The translations under genes and the position numbers were made by a program. Positions 1 through 7,782 of a DNA stretch of 24,422 nt are shown in pieces. Numbering within the stretch: the stretch's first letter is position 1; each line of letters begins with the position of its first letter. The stretch covers positions 1-24,422 of the forward strand of contig JAFZWC010000038.1 of the NCBI GenBank assembly GCA_017617475.1. The letters run 5' to 3'. The stretch comes from Bacteroidales bacterium (lineage in GTDB: Bacteria > Bacteroidota > Bacteroidia > Bacteroidales > UBA932). The notes below the pieces were generated by a model. The model made no database searches and was not told where the DNA came from. It saw nothing but the letters and a program-made list of their open reading frames with translations.

Positions 1-952
1 CCAGATCCTGGGTGATGTACACGGAGGTGCCGTCGCCGCGGAGGACCAGCTTGCGGTCCAGGCCGTCGGCCGTGAGGTCGCACCAGACGCTGCCGTCGGG
101 GTCTTTCACGAAGGCTCCCATATCCAGGCCCTTCTGGACCAGTTCCTTGCCCAGGAGGTAGGTGTCGTGCTCGTAGTCCACCTTGTCGAAGGAAATGCCC
201 AGGGCTTTGTAAGTCTGGTCAAAGCCATCGAACACCCAGCCGTTCATCATGCTCCAGAGTTCCCGTACGTGCGGGTCTCCGGCTTCCCAGTCCACCAGCA
301 TCTTGTGTACGTCTTCCAGTACCTCGGGATGCTCCTTCTCCAACTTGGAATAGGCCACGTAGCAGTCTCCCACCAGGTGGTCGCCTTTCTTGCCGGTGCT
401 TTCCGGCGTGGCGCCGTTAAAGAGTTTCTCCCAGGCGTACATGCTCTTGCAGATATGTACGCCACGGTCGTTCACCAGCGTGGCCTTGATGACCTCGTTG
501 CCGCAGGCCTTCAAAAGGCGCGACACGCTGTCACCCAGCAAATTGTTGCGGATATGGCCCAGATGGAGGGGCTTGTTGGTGTTGGGGGAAGAGAATTCCA
601 CCATGATGCGGCGGCCCGTTGCGGGCAGCTGGCCGTAGTTCTGGTCTGCGGCAATGGCCTGAAGGGCCTCGTTCCAGTAAAGCGGAGAGAACTGGAGGTT
701 CAGGAAACCCTTGACGCAGTTGAAGGCGGCAATCTCCTTCACGTTCTCTACCAGCCACTGGCCAATAGCGTTACCGGTGGCATCGGGAGCGGCGTGGGTA
801 ATCTTCAATAAGGGAAAGGTGACCAGGGTATAGTCACCTTCGAATTCTTTGCGCGTTACCGATACCTGCAGCGAGGATTCGGGAACGTCGGCCCCGTATA
901 CGGCCTTGATGGCGGCAGCGGACTGCTGCTGGATAAAGCTCTCGGCCGTCAT
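1..952 (-). CDS. argS: Arginyl-tRNA synthetase, N-terminal part (cut by the window edge)
   Basis: This gene would charge tRNA-Arg with arginine in the cytoplasm. Only about the first 317 codons are in the window; the frame stays open to base 1. The N-terminus ([10 protein letters not shown]...) has the additional domain typical of ArgRS, and the class I signature [15 protein letters not shown] lies at about residues 127-141, with the HLGH form of the HIGH motif. Further on [17 protein letters not shown] and [18 protein letters not shown] fit the ArgRS catalytic core. The ATG at 952 overlaps the rpoD stop (shared ATGA at 949-952), so the two are very likely co-transcribed and translationally coupled. 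The KMSKS-like loop and the anticodon-binding domain lie outside the window. Family assignment is from motifs I read directly and is secure. Confidence 0.96.
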   Translation of the reverse strand, partial: MTAESFIQQQSAAAIKAVYGADVPESSLQVSVTRKEFEGDYTLVTFPLLKITHAAPDATGNAIGQWLVENVKEIAAFNCVKGFLNLQFSPLYWNEALQAIAADQNYGQLPATGRRIMVEFSSPNTNKPLHLGHIRNNLLGDSVSRLLKACGNEVIKATLVNDRGVHICKSMYAWEKLFNGATPESTGKKGDHLVGDCYVAYSKLEKEHPEVLEDVHKMLVDWEAGDPHVRELWSMMNGWVFDGFDQTYKALGISFDKVDYEHDTYLLGKELVQKGLDMGAFVKDPDGSVWCDLTADGLDRKLVLRGDGTSVYITQDL

Positions 953-1809
953 CCCAGATAGCCTTTAAGCAGTTTGGAACGGGACGGGCTCTTGAGGCGG
1001 CGGATGGCTTTCTCCTTAATCTGACGCACACGCTCACGCGTGAGGCCGAAACGCTCGCCAATCTCTTCCAGGGTCATCTCCTGGCAGCCGATGCCGAAGA
1101 AGGACTTCACAATCTCCCTCTCGCGGTCCGTAAGGGTGCTCAGAGCACGCTCGATTTCCGTATTGAGGCTCTCGTTCACCAGGCCGCGGTCGGCGGACGG
1201 GGAATCGTCGTTGGGGAGGACGTCCAGCAGGCTGTTGTCCTCGCCTTCCACGAAGGGGGCGTCCACGCTGACGTGACGGCTGCCCACACGAAGGGTGTCG
1301 GAAATCTTGTCCTTGGGAACGTCGATCATCTCGGAGAGCTCCTCGTTCGTAGGCTGGCGCTCGTTTTCCTGCTCAAAGCGGGTGAGGGCCTTGTTGATCT
1401 TATTCAGGGAGCCCACCTGGTTCAGGGGCAGACGGACGATTCGGGACTGTTCGGCCAGGGCCTGCAGAATGCTCTGGCGGATCCACCACACGGCGTAGGA
1501 AATGAATTTGAAACCACGGGTTTCGTCGAACTTTTCGGCGGCTTTGATGAGGCCCAGGTTACCCTCGTTGATGAGGTCCGGCAGGCTCAAACCCTGGTTC
1601 TGGTACTGCTTGGCTACGGATACTACGAAACGGAGGTTGGCGCGGGTCAGTTTTTCCAGAGCCTCCTGGTCACCCTTGCGGATGCGCTGGGCCAGTTCCA
1701 CTTCTTCATCGGGCGTTACGAGTTCCTCGCGGCCGATTTCCTGCAGGTACTTGTCCAGAGACGCGCTCTCGCGGTTGGTGATGGACTTGGTGATCTTTAA
1801 TTGACGCAT
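949..1809 (-). CDS. rpoD: Primary (housekeeping) RNA polymerase sigma factor, short Bacteroidota type
   Basis: This 286-residue sigma-70 factor directs RNA polymerase to general promoters. Region 1.2 begins near residue 17 ([20 protein letters not shown]). Region 2 runs over about residues 45-125, with [37 protein letters not shown] and the -10-recognition segment [19 protein letters not shown]. Region 3 follows, and region 4.2 carries the helix-turn-helix [20 protein letters not shown] near the C-terminus. The long acidic region 1.1 of proteobacterial RpoD is absent, as is usual in Bacteroidota, whose primary sigma is about 286 residues. The start [20 protein letters not shown] is the usual one for this family. 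It lies 74 bases downstream of degP, with a hairpin between, and overlaps argS by 4 bases. No TAnnTTTG promoter was seen in the short gap, so read-through from degP or a variant promoter is possible. Confidence 0.97.
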   Translation of the reverse strand: MRQLKITKSITNRESASLDKYLQEIGREELVTPDEEVELAQRIRKGDQEALEKLTRANLRFVVSVAKQYQNQGLSLPDLINEGNLGLIKAAEKFDETRGFKFISYAVWWIRQSILQALAEQSRIVRLPLNQVGSLNKINKALTRFEQENERQPTNEELSEMIDVPKDKISDTLRVGSRHVSVDAPFVEGEDNSLLDVLPNDDSPSADRGLVNESLNTEIERALSTLTDREREIVKSFFGIGCQEMTLEEIGERFGLTRERVRQIKEKAIRRLKSPSRSKLLKGYLG

Positions 1810-1828
1810 TTATCTTACTATAAAATTT

Positions 1829-1858
1829 CGGTCAGCTCCTCAAGCAAGGAACTGACCG
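1829..1858 (-). terminator. Hairpin between degP and rpoD, probable (partial) terminator of degP
   Basis: An inverted repeat pairs 1829-1835 with 1852-1858 (CGGTCAG with CTGACCG). It continues past one mismatch with 1837-1840 against 1847-1850, leaving a 6-base loop. Read on the minus strand, the stem is followed by AAATTTTATAG, a modest U-rich tract. It lies 25 bases after the degP stop and about 20 bases before the rpoD start. It could be a weak terminator, or a structure in the rpoD leader. Confidence 0.6.
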
Positions 1859-1883
1859 GAACTATAGCTATTGCGGCAATTCC

Positions 1884-3335
1884 TTACTTGCCGAAACCAA
1901 AGTAGAAGGACCTCTTGTTCTTGTCCACGCCTTCAATGTAAATGGCGCGGGAAGCCTTCTTGGCCTTGGCTACGACATCTTCGGGTTTTGAAACGGGTTC
2001 ATCGTTAACATAGACGATGATGCCGCCTACCTTGGCGCCGGCTTCGGCCATCTTTCCACTGCCCAGGGAAACGATTTCCACACCGGACTTGAGTCCCAGT
2101 GCCTTCAGCGTTTCAGGGTCGGCAGTTTTAAGGGTGGCTCCGTAAAAGACCGTTCCACCGTCGGCCGTGGCTTCTCCGTAGGCATTGTCGCTGGCTGCCT
2201 GGAAGACAACCTGGGCATCCTGCGTCTTTCCGTCACGGATGTAGGTGATGGTGGCCTTGTCGCCAGGGTGGTAACCGCTTACCTTGGCCTGTACAGAGGA
2301 GCCGTCCGTAATCTTCTGACCATCAATGGCCACAATAACGTCGTTCTCCTTAAGGCCGGCTTTCTCTGCGGCACTTCCCTTCAAAACCTCGTTAATATAT
2401 ACGCCGGTCACGGAGGAAAGTTTCATTTCGTCGGCAAACTTTTTGTCCACATTGACCATGCGGATTCCCAGTACGGCGCGCTTGACGGAACCAAAGTCCA
2501 TGAGGTCCTGTGCAACGCGCTTGACAATGTTCACGGGAACGGCGAAGGAGTAGCCGGTGTAGGAACCGGTCTGGGACACGATGGCGGTGTTGATACCCAC
2601 CAGCTCACCCTTTTTGTTTACCAGAGCGCCGCCGGAGTTGCCGGGGTTCACGGCCGCATCGGTCTGGATGAAGGATTCAATCTTGAACTCGCCGGAGTTG
2701 TCGGGCATGGAACGGCCCTTGGCACTCACGATACCGGCGGTGATGGTGCTTCGCAGCTGGGCGCCCAGCGGGGAGCCGATGGCCAGCACCCATTCTCCCA
2801 GACGGAGTTTGTCACTGTCGCCCATGGGGAGGGCCGGAAGATTCTGCGCGTCCACCTTGATGATGGCCACGTCCGTTGCCGGGTCCGTACCCACTACGGT
2901 GGCTTCGTACTGCTGGTTGTTGTTCAGGGTAACCTGGATGCTGGTAGCGCCGGCAACCACGTGGTTGTTGGTCACGATATAACCGTCGGGACGGATAATG
3001 ACACCTGAGCCGCTGCCTCTTTGTTCACGGGGCTGGCCAAAACCGTAACCGTTTCCGAAACCGAAGAAGAACTCGAACGGATCGATGGAACGGGACTGGC
3101 TCTGGACCGTTACCTCAACGTATACGACGGCCTCCACGGCGGTTTCGGCCGCATAAGTAAAGTCCGGATAATCCGAGTCTGCCAAATTGACAGTGCGATA
3201 TTCCACAGCCTGGCCGGATTCATCTGTCATCAGGTTACCGGCGTGATTTTGCGGTTCAGCGGCTTTCACCACGGCGAAGGCGGTAAGGCCACCCGCCAGA
3301 ACGGAAAGCAGTACAGTCAAAATACCTTTCTTCAT
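1884..3335 (-). CDS. degP: Periplasmic serine protease/chaperone, DegP/DegQ (HtrA) family
   Basis: A 483-residue HtrA protease that would degrade or refold misfolded envelope proteins in the periplasm. The N-terminus MKKGILTVLLSVLAGGLTAF is a signal peptide or membrane anchor. The trypsin-like domain carries the catalytic triad His125 (TNNHVVAGA), Asp155 (DPATDVAIIK) and Ser234 (NPGNSGGALVN). Two PDZ domains follow, the first around residues 290-370 (VTGVYINEVLKGSAAEKAGL...DVIVAIDGQKI) and the second in the last 90 residues (GVEIVSLGSGKMAEAGAKVG). An aromatic/Gly-rich linker (FEFFFGFGNGYGFG, about 87-100) sits before the protease core at the LA-loop position. Length and architecture match Bacteroidota Do-type proteases. 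It lies upstream of rpoD on the same strand. No canonical TAnnTTTG promoter is evident in the 240-base region shared with the divergent his operon. Confidence 0.95.
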   Translation of the reverse strand: MKKGILTVLLSVLAGGLTAFAVVKAAEPQNHAGNLMTDESGQAVEYRTVNLADSDYPDFTYAAETAVEAVVYVEVTVQSQSRSIDPFEFFFGFGNGYGFGQPREQRGSGSGVIIRPDGYIVTNNHVVAGATSIQVTLNNNQQYEATVVGTDPATDVAIIKVDAQNLPALPMGDSDKLRLGEWVLAIGSPLGAQLRSTITAGIVSAKGRSMPDNSGEFKIESFIQTDAAVNPGNSGGALVNKKGELVGINTAIVSQTGSYTGYSFAVPVNIVKRVAQDLMDFGSVKRAVLGIRMVNVDKKFADEMKLSSVTGVYINEVLKGSAAEKAGLKENDVIVAIDGQKITDGSSVQAKVSGYHPGDKATITYIRDGKTQDAQVVFQAASDNAYGEATADGGTVFYGATLKTADPETLKALGLKSGVEIVSLGSGKMAEAGAKVGGIIVYVNDEPVSKPEDVVAKAKKASRAIYIEGVDKNKRSFYFGFGK

Positions 3336-3406
3336 AATCTATCTTGTTTTATGTATTTTCCGAGACACCTTTTACTCAAAAGCTGTGCCATTTTTTGCGC
3401 GAATCG

Positions 3407-3437
3407 TTTGCATTATTAAAAATACTTAATACCTTTG
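3407..3437 (+). promoter_or_regulatory. Promoter of the histidine operon (Bacteroidota -33/-7 type)
   Basis: TTTG at 3407-3410 and TACCTTTG at 3430-3437 are separated by 19 bases, an excellent match to the Bacteroidota consensus TTTG / TAnnTTTG. The expected start of transcription, about 7 bases after the motif, falls at or near 3444, on the A of the hisL start codon. This is the best-matched promoter in the window. Confidence 0.88.
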
Positions 3438-3443
3438 TAAGCG

Positions 3444-3497
3444 ATGACAAGAATGAACGCATACCACCATCATCACCGTTCCCCCCAGGACCGGTAG
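3444..3497 (+). CDS. hisL: Histidine operon leader peptide (four consecutive His codons)
   Basis: This short reading frame encodes MTRMNAYHHHHRSPQDR followed by TAG. Codons 3465-3476 are CAC CAT CAT CAC, four histidines in a row. It sits between the his promoter and an intrinsic terminator directly before hisG, so its role is to sense charged tRNA-His: a ribosome stalled at the His run leaves the downstream antiterminator free. The start is either ATG 3444, which would be leaderless or nearly so, or ATG 3453 (14 residues). The His run, stop position and downstream hairpins fit classical amino-acid attenuation; that this peptide is made is an inference. Confidence 0.9.
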   Translation: MTRMNAYHHHHRSPQDR

Positions 3498-3557
3498 GTG
3501 ATTCGTGTATGTACATGCATAGAAAAGGCTTGCCGGAACTCCGGTAAGCCTTTTTTG
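3460..3557 (+). promoter_or_regulatory. Histidine attenuator: pause, antiterminator and terminator structures
   Basis: Three mutually exclusive helices can be drawn. (1) A pause-type hairpin pairs the His-codon region (CATAC 3460-3464 and ATCACC 3472-3477) with GTATG 3507-3511 and GGTGAT 3497-3502. (2) An antiterminator pairs 3491-3499 (CCGGTAGGT) with 3528-3536 (GCTTGCCGG), 9 pairs including G-U. (3) The terminator pairs 3523-3536 with 3541-3554. A ribosome stalled at 3465-3476 would leave 3491-3499 free for helix 2, allowing hisG transcription. A ribosome reaching the stop at 3495-3497 would mask that strand and permit the terminator. The logic matches the proteobacterial his/trp attenuators. 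Pairings are from hand inspection, not a folding program. Confidence 0.87.
3523..3556 (+). terminator. Rho-independent attenuator terminator before hisG
   Basis: A 14-pair stem with one G-U joins 3523-3536 (AAAAGGCTTGCCGG) to 3541-3554 (CCGGTAAGCCTTTT), with a 4-base AACT loop and a run of six T at 3551-3556. It ends 22 bases before the hisG start codon. It is the terminator arm of the his attenuator. Confidence 0.95.
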
Positions 3558-3578
3558 TAATTTAAAACGGAACTTATC

Positions 3579-4430
3579 ATGTTAAGATTGGCCATTCAAT
3601 CCAAAGGACGCTTGAGCGAGGAAACAACGGAACTGCTTAAGGAGATAGGCATCGGCCTGGACGACTCTCACCGGAAATTCCTGCTGCAGGCCCCCAATTT
3701 TCCCCTGGAACTGCTGTATATGCGGGACGACGACATCCCGCAGGTGGTAAGCGACGGCACCGCGGCGCTGGGAATCGTAGGACTCAACGAAGTGGTGGAG
3801 CGCGGACTGCCCGTCAAACTGGTTAAACGGCTGGGATTCAGCACCTGCCGCCTGTCGCTGGCCGTTCCCAAAAACGCCGGTTACTATGGCCGGGAGTGGC
3901 TGTCCGGCAAACGGATTGCCACCTCCTATCCCCGCATCCTTGGGGACTGGCTCCGGGAAAACGGCATCGAAGCCAAGGTGCAGGTAATCACCGGATCGGT
4001 GGAAGTGGCCCCGGCCGCCGGCATTGCCGACGCCATCTTCGACATCGTTTCCTCCGGCGGAACCCTGGTGGCCAACGGCCTGCAGGAAGTGGAGAAAGTG
4101 TTCTGGTCGGAAGCCGTGCTCATCTCGTCCGGCAACCTGGACGCCGAAGCTCAGGCCGTCCTGGACGAGATGCTCTTCCGTATTGATTCGGCCATGGTGA
4201 GCCGCCGCAAGAAGTACCTCCTCATGAACATCCCCAAGGACTCGGTGGACGAAGCCATCCGCATTATCCCCGCCATGCGCAGCCCCACCATCATGCCCCT
4301 GGCGGCCGACGGCTGGTGCTCCATGCACTCGGTGGTGGAAGAGGCCGACCTGTGGGACAAGATCAAGCTCCTCAAGGCCATTGGGGCCGAAGGAATCCTG
4401 GTGCTCAACATAGACAAAATCATCCCGTAA
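3579..4430 (+). CDS. hisG: ATP phosphoribosyltransferase, long form with regulatory domain
   Basis: This enzyme makes the first committed step of histidine synthesis, joining ATP and PRPP to give phosphoribosyl-ATP. At 283 residues it is the long, hexameric form that carries its own C-terminal regulatory (ACT-like, histidine-binding) domain and needs no HisZ. The catalytic part starts MLRLAIQSKGRLSEETTELL; the PRPP-binding stretch DAIFDIVSSGGTLVANGL lies around residues 150-167. The C-terminal region (YLLMNIPKDSVDEAIRIIP through KAIGAEGILVLNIDKIIP) fits the HisG regulatory domain. It is the first gene after the attenuator terminator and overlaps the next start (TAATG at 4428-4432), so it is subject to both attenuation and probably feedback inhibition. 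Confidence 0.97.
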   Translation: MLRLAIQSKGRLSEETTELLKEIGIGLDDSHRKFLLQAPNFPLELLYMRDDDIPQVVSDGTAALGIVGLNEVVERGLPVKLVKRLGFSTCRLSLAVPKNAGYYGREWLSGKRIATSYPRILGDWLRENGIEAKVQVITGSVEVAPAAGIADAIFDIVSSGGTLVANGLQEVEKVFWSEAVLISSGNLDAEAQAVLDEMLFRIDSAMVSRRKKYLLMNIPKDSVDEAIRIIPAMRSPTIMPLAADGWCSMHSVVEEADLWDKIKLLKAIGAEGILVLNIDKIIP

Positions 4431-5707
4431 TGGAAGTATTCGACAACCCCTCCCCCTGCACCTGGGACGCCCTCTGCCGGCGCCCCTCGGCCGACGATCC
4501 CGTGGTGACGGAGCGCGTGAAGGCCATCCTTGCGCGCGTAAAAGAGAATGGAGACCGGGCCCTCCGGGAGCTTTCCCTGGAAATTGAAGGGAAGCCCCTG
4601 GAAGCCATTGAAGTATCCTCGGACGTCATAGACAAGGCCGAGGAAAAAGTCTCCCCGGAAGTGAAGGAGGCCATCCGGAAGGCCGAAGCCAACATCCGCG
4701 CCTTCCACCAGGCCCAGCAGCCCCGGGAAATCCGCGTGGAGACAGCACCCGGCGTCACCTGCATCCAGCGGCCGGTGCCCATCGGCCGGGTGGGGCTGTA
4801 CATTCCCGGCGGCAGCGCTCCCCTGTTTTCCACCGTGCTCATGCTGGCCGTTCCCGCCTGCCTGGCCGGTTGCCGGGAAGTAATCCTGTGCACGCCCGCC
4901 GGGAAAGACGGTTCCATCAGCCCTGAGGTTCTGTACACCGCCCGGTTCTGCGGCGTGAAGCGCATCTTCCAGCTGGGCGGTGCCCAGGCCATTGCCGCCA
5001 TGGCGTACGGTACGGAAAGCGTCCCGCGTGTGGACAAGATCTTCGGCCCCGGAAACCCTTATGTGACCACCGCCAAGCAGCTGCTGAGCGCCGGAACCGT
5101 GGCCATAGACATGCCCGCCGGCCCCTCTGAGGTAATGGTGCTGGCCGATTCCACCACGCCCGCCGCCTTCGCCGCCGCCGACCTCCTTTCCCAGGCCGAA
5201 CACGGCCCCGACAGCCAGGTGATGCTGGTCTGTGATTCGGAGGCCACCTGCCAGGGAATTTTGGCCGAAGTGGAGCGCCAGACATCGGCCCTTCCCCGCA
5301 GCGCCATTGCGCTGGAAGCCCTTAAGAAGAGCCGCGCGCTGGTGATGCCCCGGGAAGAAGACCGCATAGCCTTTGCCAATGCCTATGCCCCGGAGCACCT
5401 GATTATTGCCACTCAGGATCCCTGGTCCACGGCCAATCAAATTACGGCCGCCGGCAGCGTGTTCTTGGGCCCCTACACCCCCGAGAGCGCCGGCGACTAT
5501 GCCTCCGGCACCAATCACACCCTTCCCACCTCCGGCTGGGCCCGCTCCTTCAGCGGAGTGAACCTGGACAGCTTCTACCGCAAGATGACCTTGCAGGAAA
5601 TCACCCGCGAAGGCCTGCAGGGCTTGCGCGACACCATTATCAACATGGCCCAGGCCGAAGGGCTCCAGGCCCACGCCAACGCAGTAAAGGTTAGAACCAA
5701 TGACTAA
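4430..5707 (+). CDS. hisD: Histidinol dehydrogenase
   Basis: HisD oxidises L-histidinol to L-histidine in two NAD-dependent steps, the last reactions of the pathway. I take ATG 4430, which overlaps the hisG TAA, giving MEVFDNPSPCTWDALCRRPS and 425 residues; the frame extends further upstream but only as out-of-frame hisG sequence. The zinc ligands are visible as Gln255 and His258 (SQAEHGPDS), Asp356 (SAGDYASGTNH) and His415 (LQAHANAV). The catalytic pair is Glu322-His323 (APEHLI). These sit four residues before the E. coli positions (259, 262, 360, 419; 326-327), so the enzyme looks complete and active. It overlaps hisC by 8 bases. Confidence 0.97.
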   Translation: MEVFDNPSPCTWDALCRRPSADDPVVTERVKAILARVKENGDRALRELSLEIEGKPLEAIEVSSDVIDKAEEKVSPEVKEAIRKAEANIRAFHQAQQPREIRVETAPGVTCIQRPVPIGRVGLYIPGGSAPLFSTVLMLAVPACLAGCREVILCTPAGKDGSISPEVLYTARFCGVKRIFQLGGAQAIAAMAYGTESVPRVDKIFGPGNPYVTTAKQLLSAGTVAIDMPAGPSEVMVLADSTTPAAFAAADLLSQAEHGPDSQVMLVCDSEATCQGILAEVERQTSALPRSAIALEALKKSRALVMPREEDRIAFANAYAPEHLIIATQDPWSTANQITAAGSVFLGPYTPESAGDYASGTNHTLPTSGWARSFSGVNLDSFYRKMTLQEITREGLQGLRDTIINMAQAEGLQAHANAVKVRTND

Positions 5708-6746
5708 GCTAGAACAATGGGTGCGGCCCAACATCCGCAGCCTCTCCCCCTATTCCACCGCCCGCGACGAGGCCCAGGGCACCCCGGATGTTTTCCTGGA
5801 CGCCAACGAGAGCCCCTATCCCGGCCTGGGCTACAACCGCTATCCGGATCCCCGGCAGAAGCTTCTGAAGGCCAAAGTATCGGCCCTCAAAGGCCTTCCC
5901 GTGGAAAACATCTTCCTGGGAAACGGCAGCGACGAGGCCATCGACCTCATGTTCCGCATCTTCTGTACCCCCGGAAAGGACAACGCCGTGGCCATAGTCC
6001 CCAGCTACGGGATGTACAGCGTGGCGGCCGATATCAACGACGTGGAAGTACGCGGCGTTCCCCTGGGGCCGGACTTTTCGCTGCCGGTGGAGGCCCTGCT
6101 AAAGGCGGCCGATGAACGCACCAAGTTGCTGTTCCTCTGCTCCCCCAACAACCCTTCCGGCAACGCTTTCCCGCAGGAGCAGATTCTGGATCTGGTGCAA
6201 AAGTTCCCCGGCGTGGTGGTCCTGGACGAGGCCTATGCCGATTTCAGCGCTAAAGGGAGCCTCCGGGCCGAAGTCCTGAAGCGCCCCAACCTGGTGGTGC
6301 TACAGACCTTCTCCAAGGCCTTCGGCATGGCCGGACTGCGGCTGGGAATGGCCTTTGCCGATGCCTACGTCATTGACCTGATGAACCGGGTCAAATACCC
6401 TTACAACATTTCCCAGGCCACCCAGCAGATTGTGCTGGAAGCCTTGGAGCAGCCCCGGGACGGAGAAATTGCAGAGATTGTTGCCCAGCGGGAACGCCTG
6501 TCGGCCGCCCTGCCCCAGCACCCTTGCATCCTCAAGCTCTGGCCTAGCGACGCCAATTTCCTGCTGGTACAGGTTCCGGACGCCGACGGCCTGTACGCCC
6601 ACCTGCTGCAGGACGGCATCATAGTGCGCAACCGCTCCCGCGTACCGGGCTGCGCCGGCTGCCTGCGCCTGACTATAGGCACCCCTGAAGAAAATGACAG
6701 ACTCCTCCAATCCCTTGACCGTTATGAAAAAAGCCATCTTCGTTGA
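5700..6746 (+). CDS. hisC: Histidinol-phosphate aminotransferase
   Basis: A 348-residue fold-type I PLP enzyme that transaminates imidazole-acetol phosphate to histidinol phosphate with glutamate as donor. The PLP lysine is Lys206 in TFSKAFGMAGLRLG, with the phosphate-binding Arg214 close behind. CSPNNPSGN (147-155) and the PLP-ring aspartate in LDEAYADF (175-182) are the other hallmarks, and DANESPYPG near residue 34 is the substrate-entry motif. The start ATG 5700 lies inside the end of hisD and the gene's end overlaps hisB, so it is embedded in the operon. General aromatic aminotransferases share this fold, but the his operon context settles the role. Confidence 0.96.
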   Translation: MTKLEQWVRPNIRSLSPYSTARDEAQGTPDVFLDANESPYPGLGYNRYPDPRQKLLKAKVSALKGLPVENIFLGNGSDEAIDLMFRIFCTPGKDNAVAIVPSYGMYSVAADINDVEVRGVPLGPDFSLPVEALLKAADERTKLLFLCSPNNPSGNAFPQEQILDLVQKFPGVVVLDEAYADFSAKGSLRAEVLKRPNLVVLQTFSKAFGMAGLRLGMAFADAYVIDLMNRVKYPYNISQATQQIVLEALEQPRDGEIAEIVAQRERLSAALPQHPCILKLWPSDANFLLVQVPDADGLYAHLLQDGIIVRNRSRVPGCAGCLRLTIGTPEENDRLLQSLDRYEKSHLR

Positions 6747-7782
6747 CCGTGACGGAACGCTCCTCCGCGAGCCCGCCGACGAGCAGATTGACTCCCTGGA
6801 AAAAGTGGAATTCGTACCCGGAGCCATCTCCGGCCTCAAGGCTCTCACGGGCCTGGGGTACGAGCTGGTAATGGCCTCAAACCAGGACGGGCTGGGCACG
6901 CCGGCCTTCCCCGAAAACACCTTCTGGCCTGCCCAGAACCTGCTTTTGAAAACCCTTGAGGGAGAGGGGGTGCGCTTTGACGACATCCTCATCGACCCCT
7001 CTTTCCCGGAAGACAACTCTCCCAACCGCAAGCCCCGCACGGGCATGTTCGGCAAGTACCTGGATGGCAGCTATGACCTGGCCGCATCGTGGGTTATCGG
7101 AGACCGGGAGACGGACCTGCAGCTGGCCGCCAACCTGGGCGCCAGAGGCCTGCAGCTGGGCCCGCTGAGCTGGGCCGCCATTGTGGAAACCATCCGCAGC
7201 AGTGAGCGTTGCGCCGTGGTGGAACGCAAGACCGCCGAGACGGACATAGCCCTCCGCGTAGACCTGGACGGCAAAGGCCCTTCTTCCATTGACACGGGCC
7301 TCAAGTTCCTGGATCACATGCTGAACCAGCTGGTAACCCACGGTGGAATAAGCCTCCAGCTGATCTGCAAGGGAGATTTGGAGGTGGACGAGCATCACAC
7401 CATGGAAGATGTGGGCATTGCGCTGGGAGAGGCCCTGCGCCAGGCCCTGGGCGACAAGCGCGGCATCGAACGCTACGGCTTTGCCCTGCCCATGGACGAA
7501 AGCCGCGCCATTGTCCTGCTGGATTTCGGCGGCCGCAGCGAGCTGGTGTGGGACGTGGAATTCACCCGCGAATACATCGGCGACGTACCCACGGAGATGT
7601 TCCCTCACTTCTTTAAATCCCTCGCCAATGCCATGCAGGCCAACCTCTATGTGCAGGCCCGCGGAGAGAACAACCACCACCTGGCCGAAGCCGTCTTCAA
7701 GGCCTTTGCCCGCAGCCTCAAACAGTCCGTGCGGCGCAATGTCTTCAGTTACGATTTACCCTCCAGCAAAGGATTGCTATGA
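6724..7782 (+). CDS. hisB: Bifunctional histidinol-phosphatase / imidazoleglycerol-phosphate dehydratase
   Basis: Two domains are fused. The N-terminal HAD phosphatase (about 1-160) has DRDGTLL, SNQDGLGT and GDRETDLQLAANLG. The C-terminal IGP dehydratase (about 165-352) has FLDHMLNQL, EVDEHHTMEDVG and NNHHLAEAVFKAFARSL, whose histidines and glutamates bind the two Mn ions. I prefer ATG 6724 (MKKAIFVDRDGTLL), which places the catalytic Asp at the usual distance from the start and gives 352 residues; ATG 6694 would add ten residues (MTDSSNPLTV) and overlap hisC more. The Cys/His zinc ligands of the E. coli HAD domain are not present: the loop reads LIDPSFPEDNSPNRKP. It shares ATGA with hisH. 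Confidence 0.95.
   Translation: MKKAIFVDRDGTLLREPADEQIDSLEKVEFVPGAISGLKALTGLGYELVMASNQDGLGTPAFPENTFWPAQNLLLKTLEGEGVRFDDILIDPSFPEDNSPNRKPRTGMFGKYLDGSYDLAASWVIGDRETDLQLAANLGARGLQLGPLSWAAIVETIRSSERCAVVERKTAETDIALRVDLDGKGPSSIDTGLKFLDHMLNQLVTHGGISLQLICKGDLEVDEHHTMEDVGIALGEALRQALGDKRGIERYGFALPMDESRAIVLLDFGGRSELVWDVEFTREYIGDVPTEMFPHFFKSLANAMQANLYVQARGENNHHLAEAVFKAFARSLKQSVRRNVFSYDLPSSKGLL

Noticed and set aside
167..811. Long open frame on the plus strand opposite argS (214 codons)
   Set aside because: It is an antisense shadow of argS, with the composition of a reverse-strand frame in GC-rich DNA and no recognisable domain.
3444..3497. His-run frame as a random short ORF
   Set aside because: Four adjacent His codons right after a strong promoter and before an attenuator-type terminator preceding hisG is too specific to be chance.
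3421..3547. 67-codon frame through the his leader (3344-3547)
   Set aside because: It is in another frame, overlaps the promoter and ends in the terminator hairpin; the true translated unit is hisL.
4316..4429. Longer N-terminus for hisD from ATG 4316
   Set aside because: The extra 38 codons are out-of-frame hisG sequence; the HisD family begins at about ATG 4430, which overlaps the hisG stop as in the other operon junctions.
4151..5734. 527-codon minus-strand frame across hisG/hisD
   Set aside because: It is antisense to two well-recognised genes; the protein is low-complexity Gly/His/Val-rich without motifs, as expected for the complement of GC-rich coding sequence.
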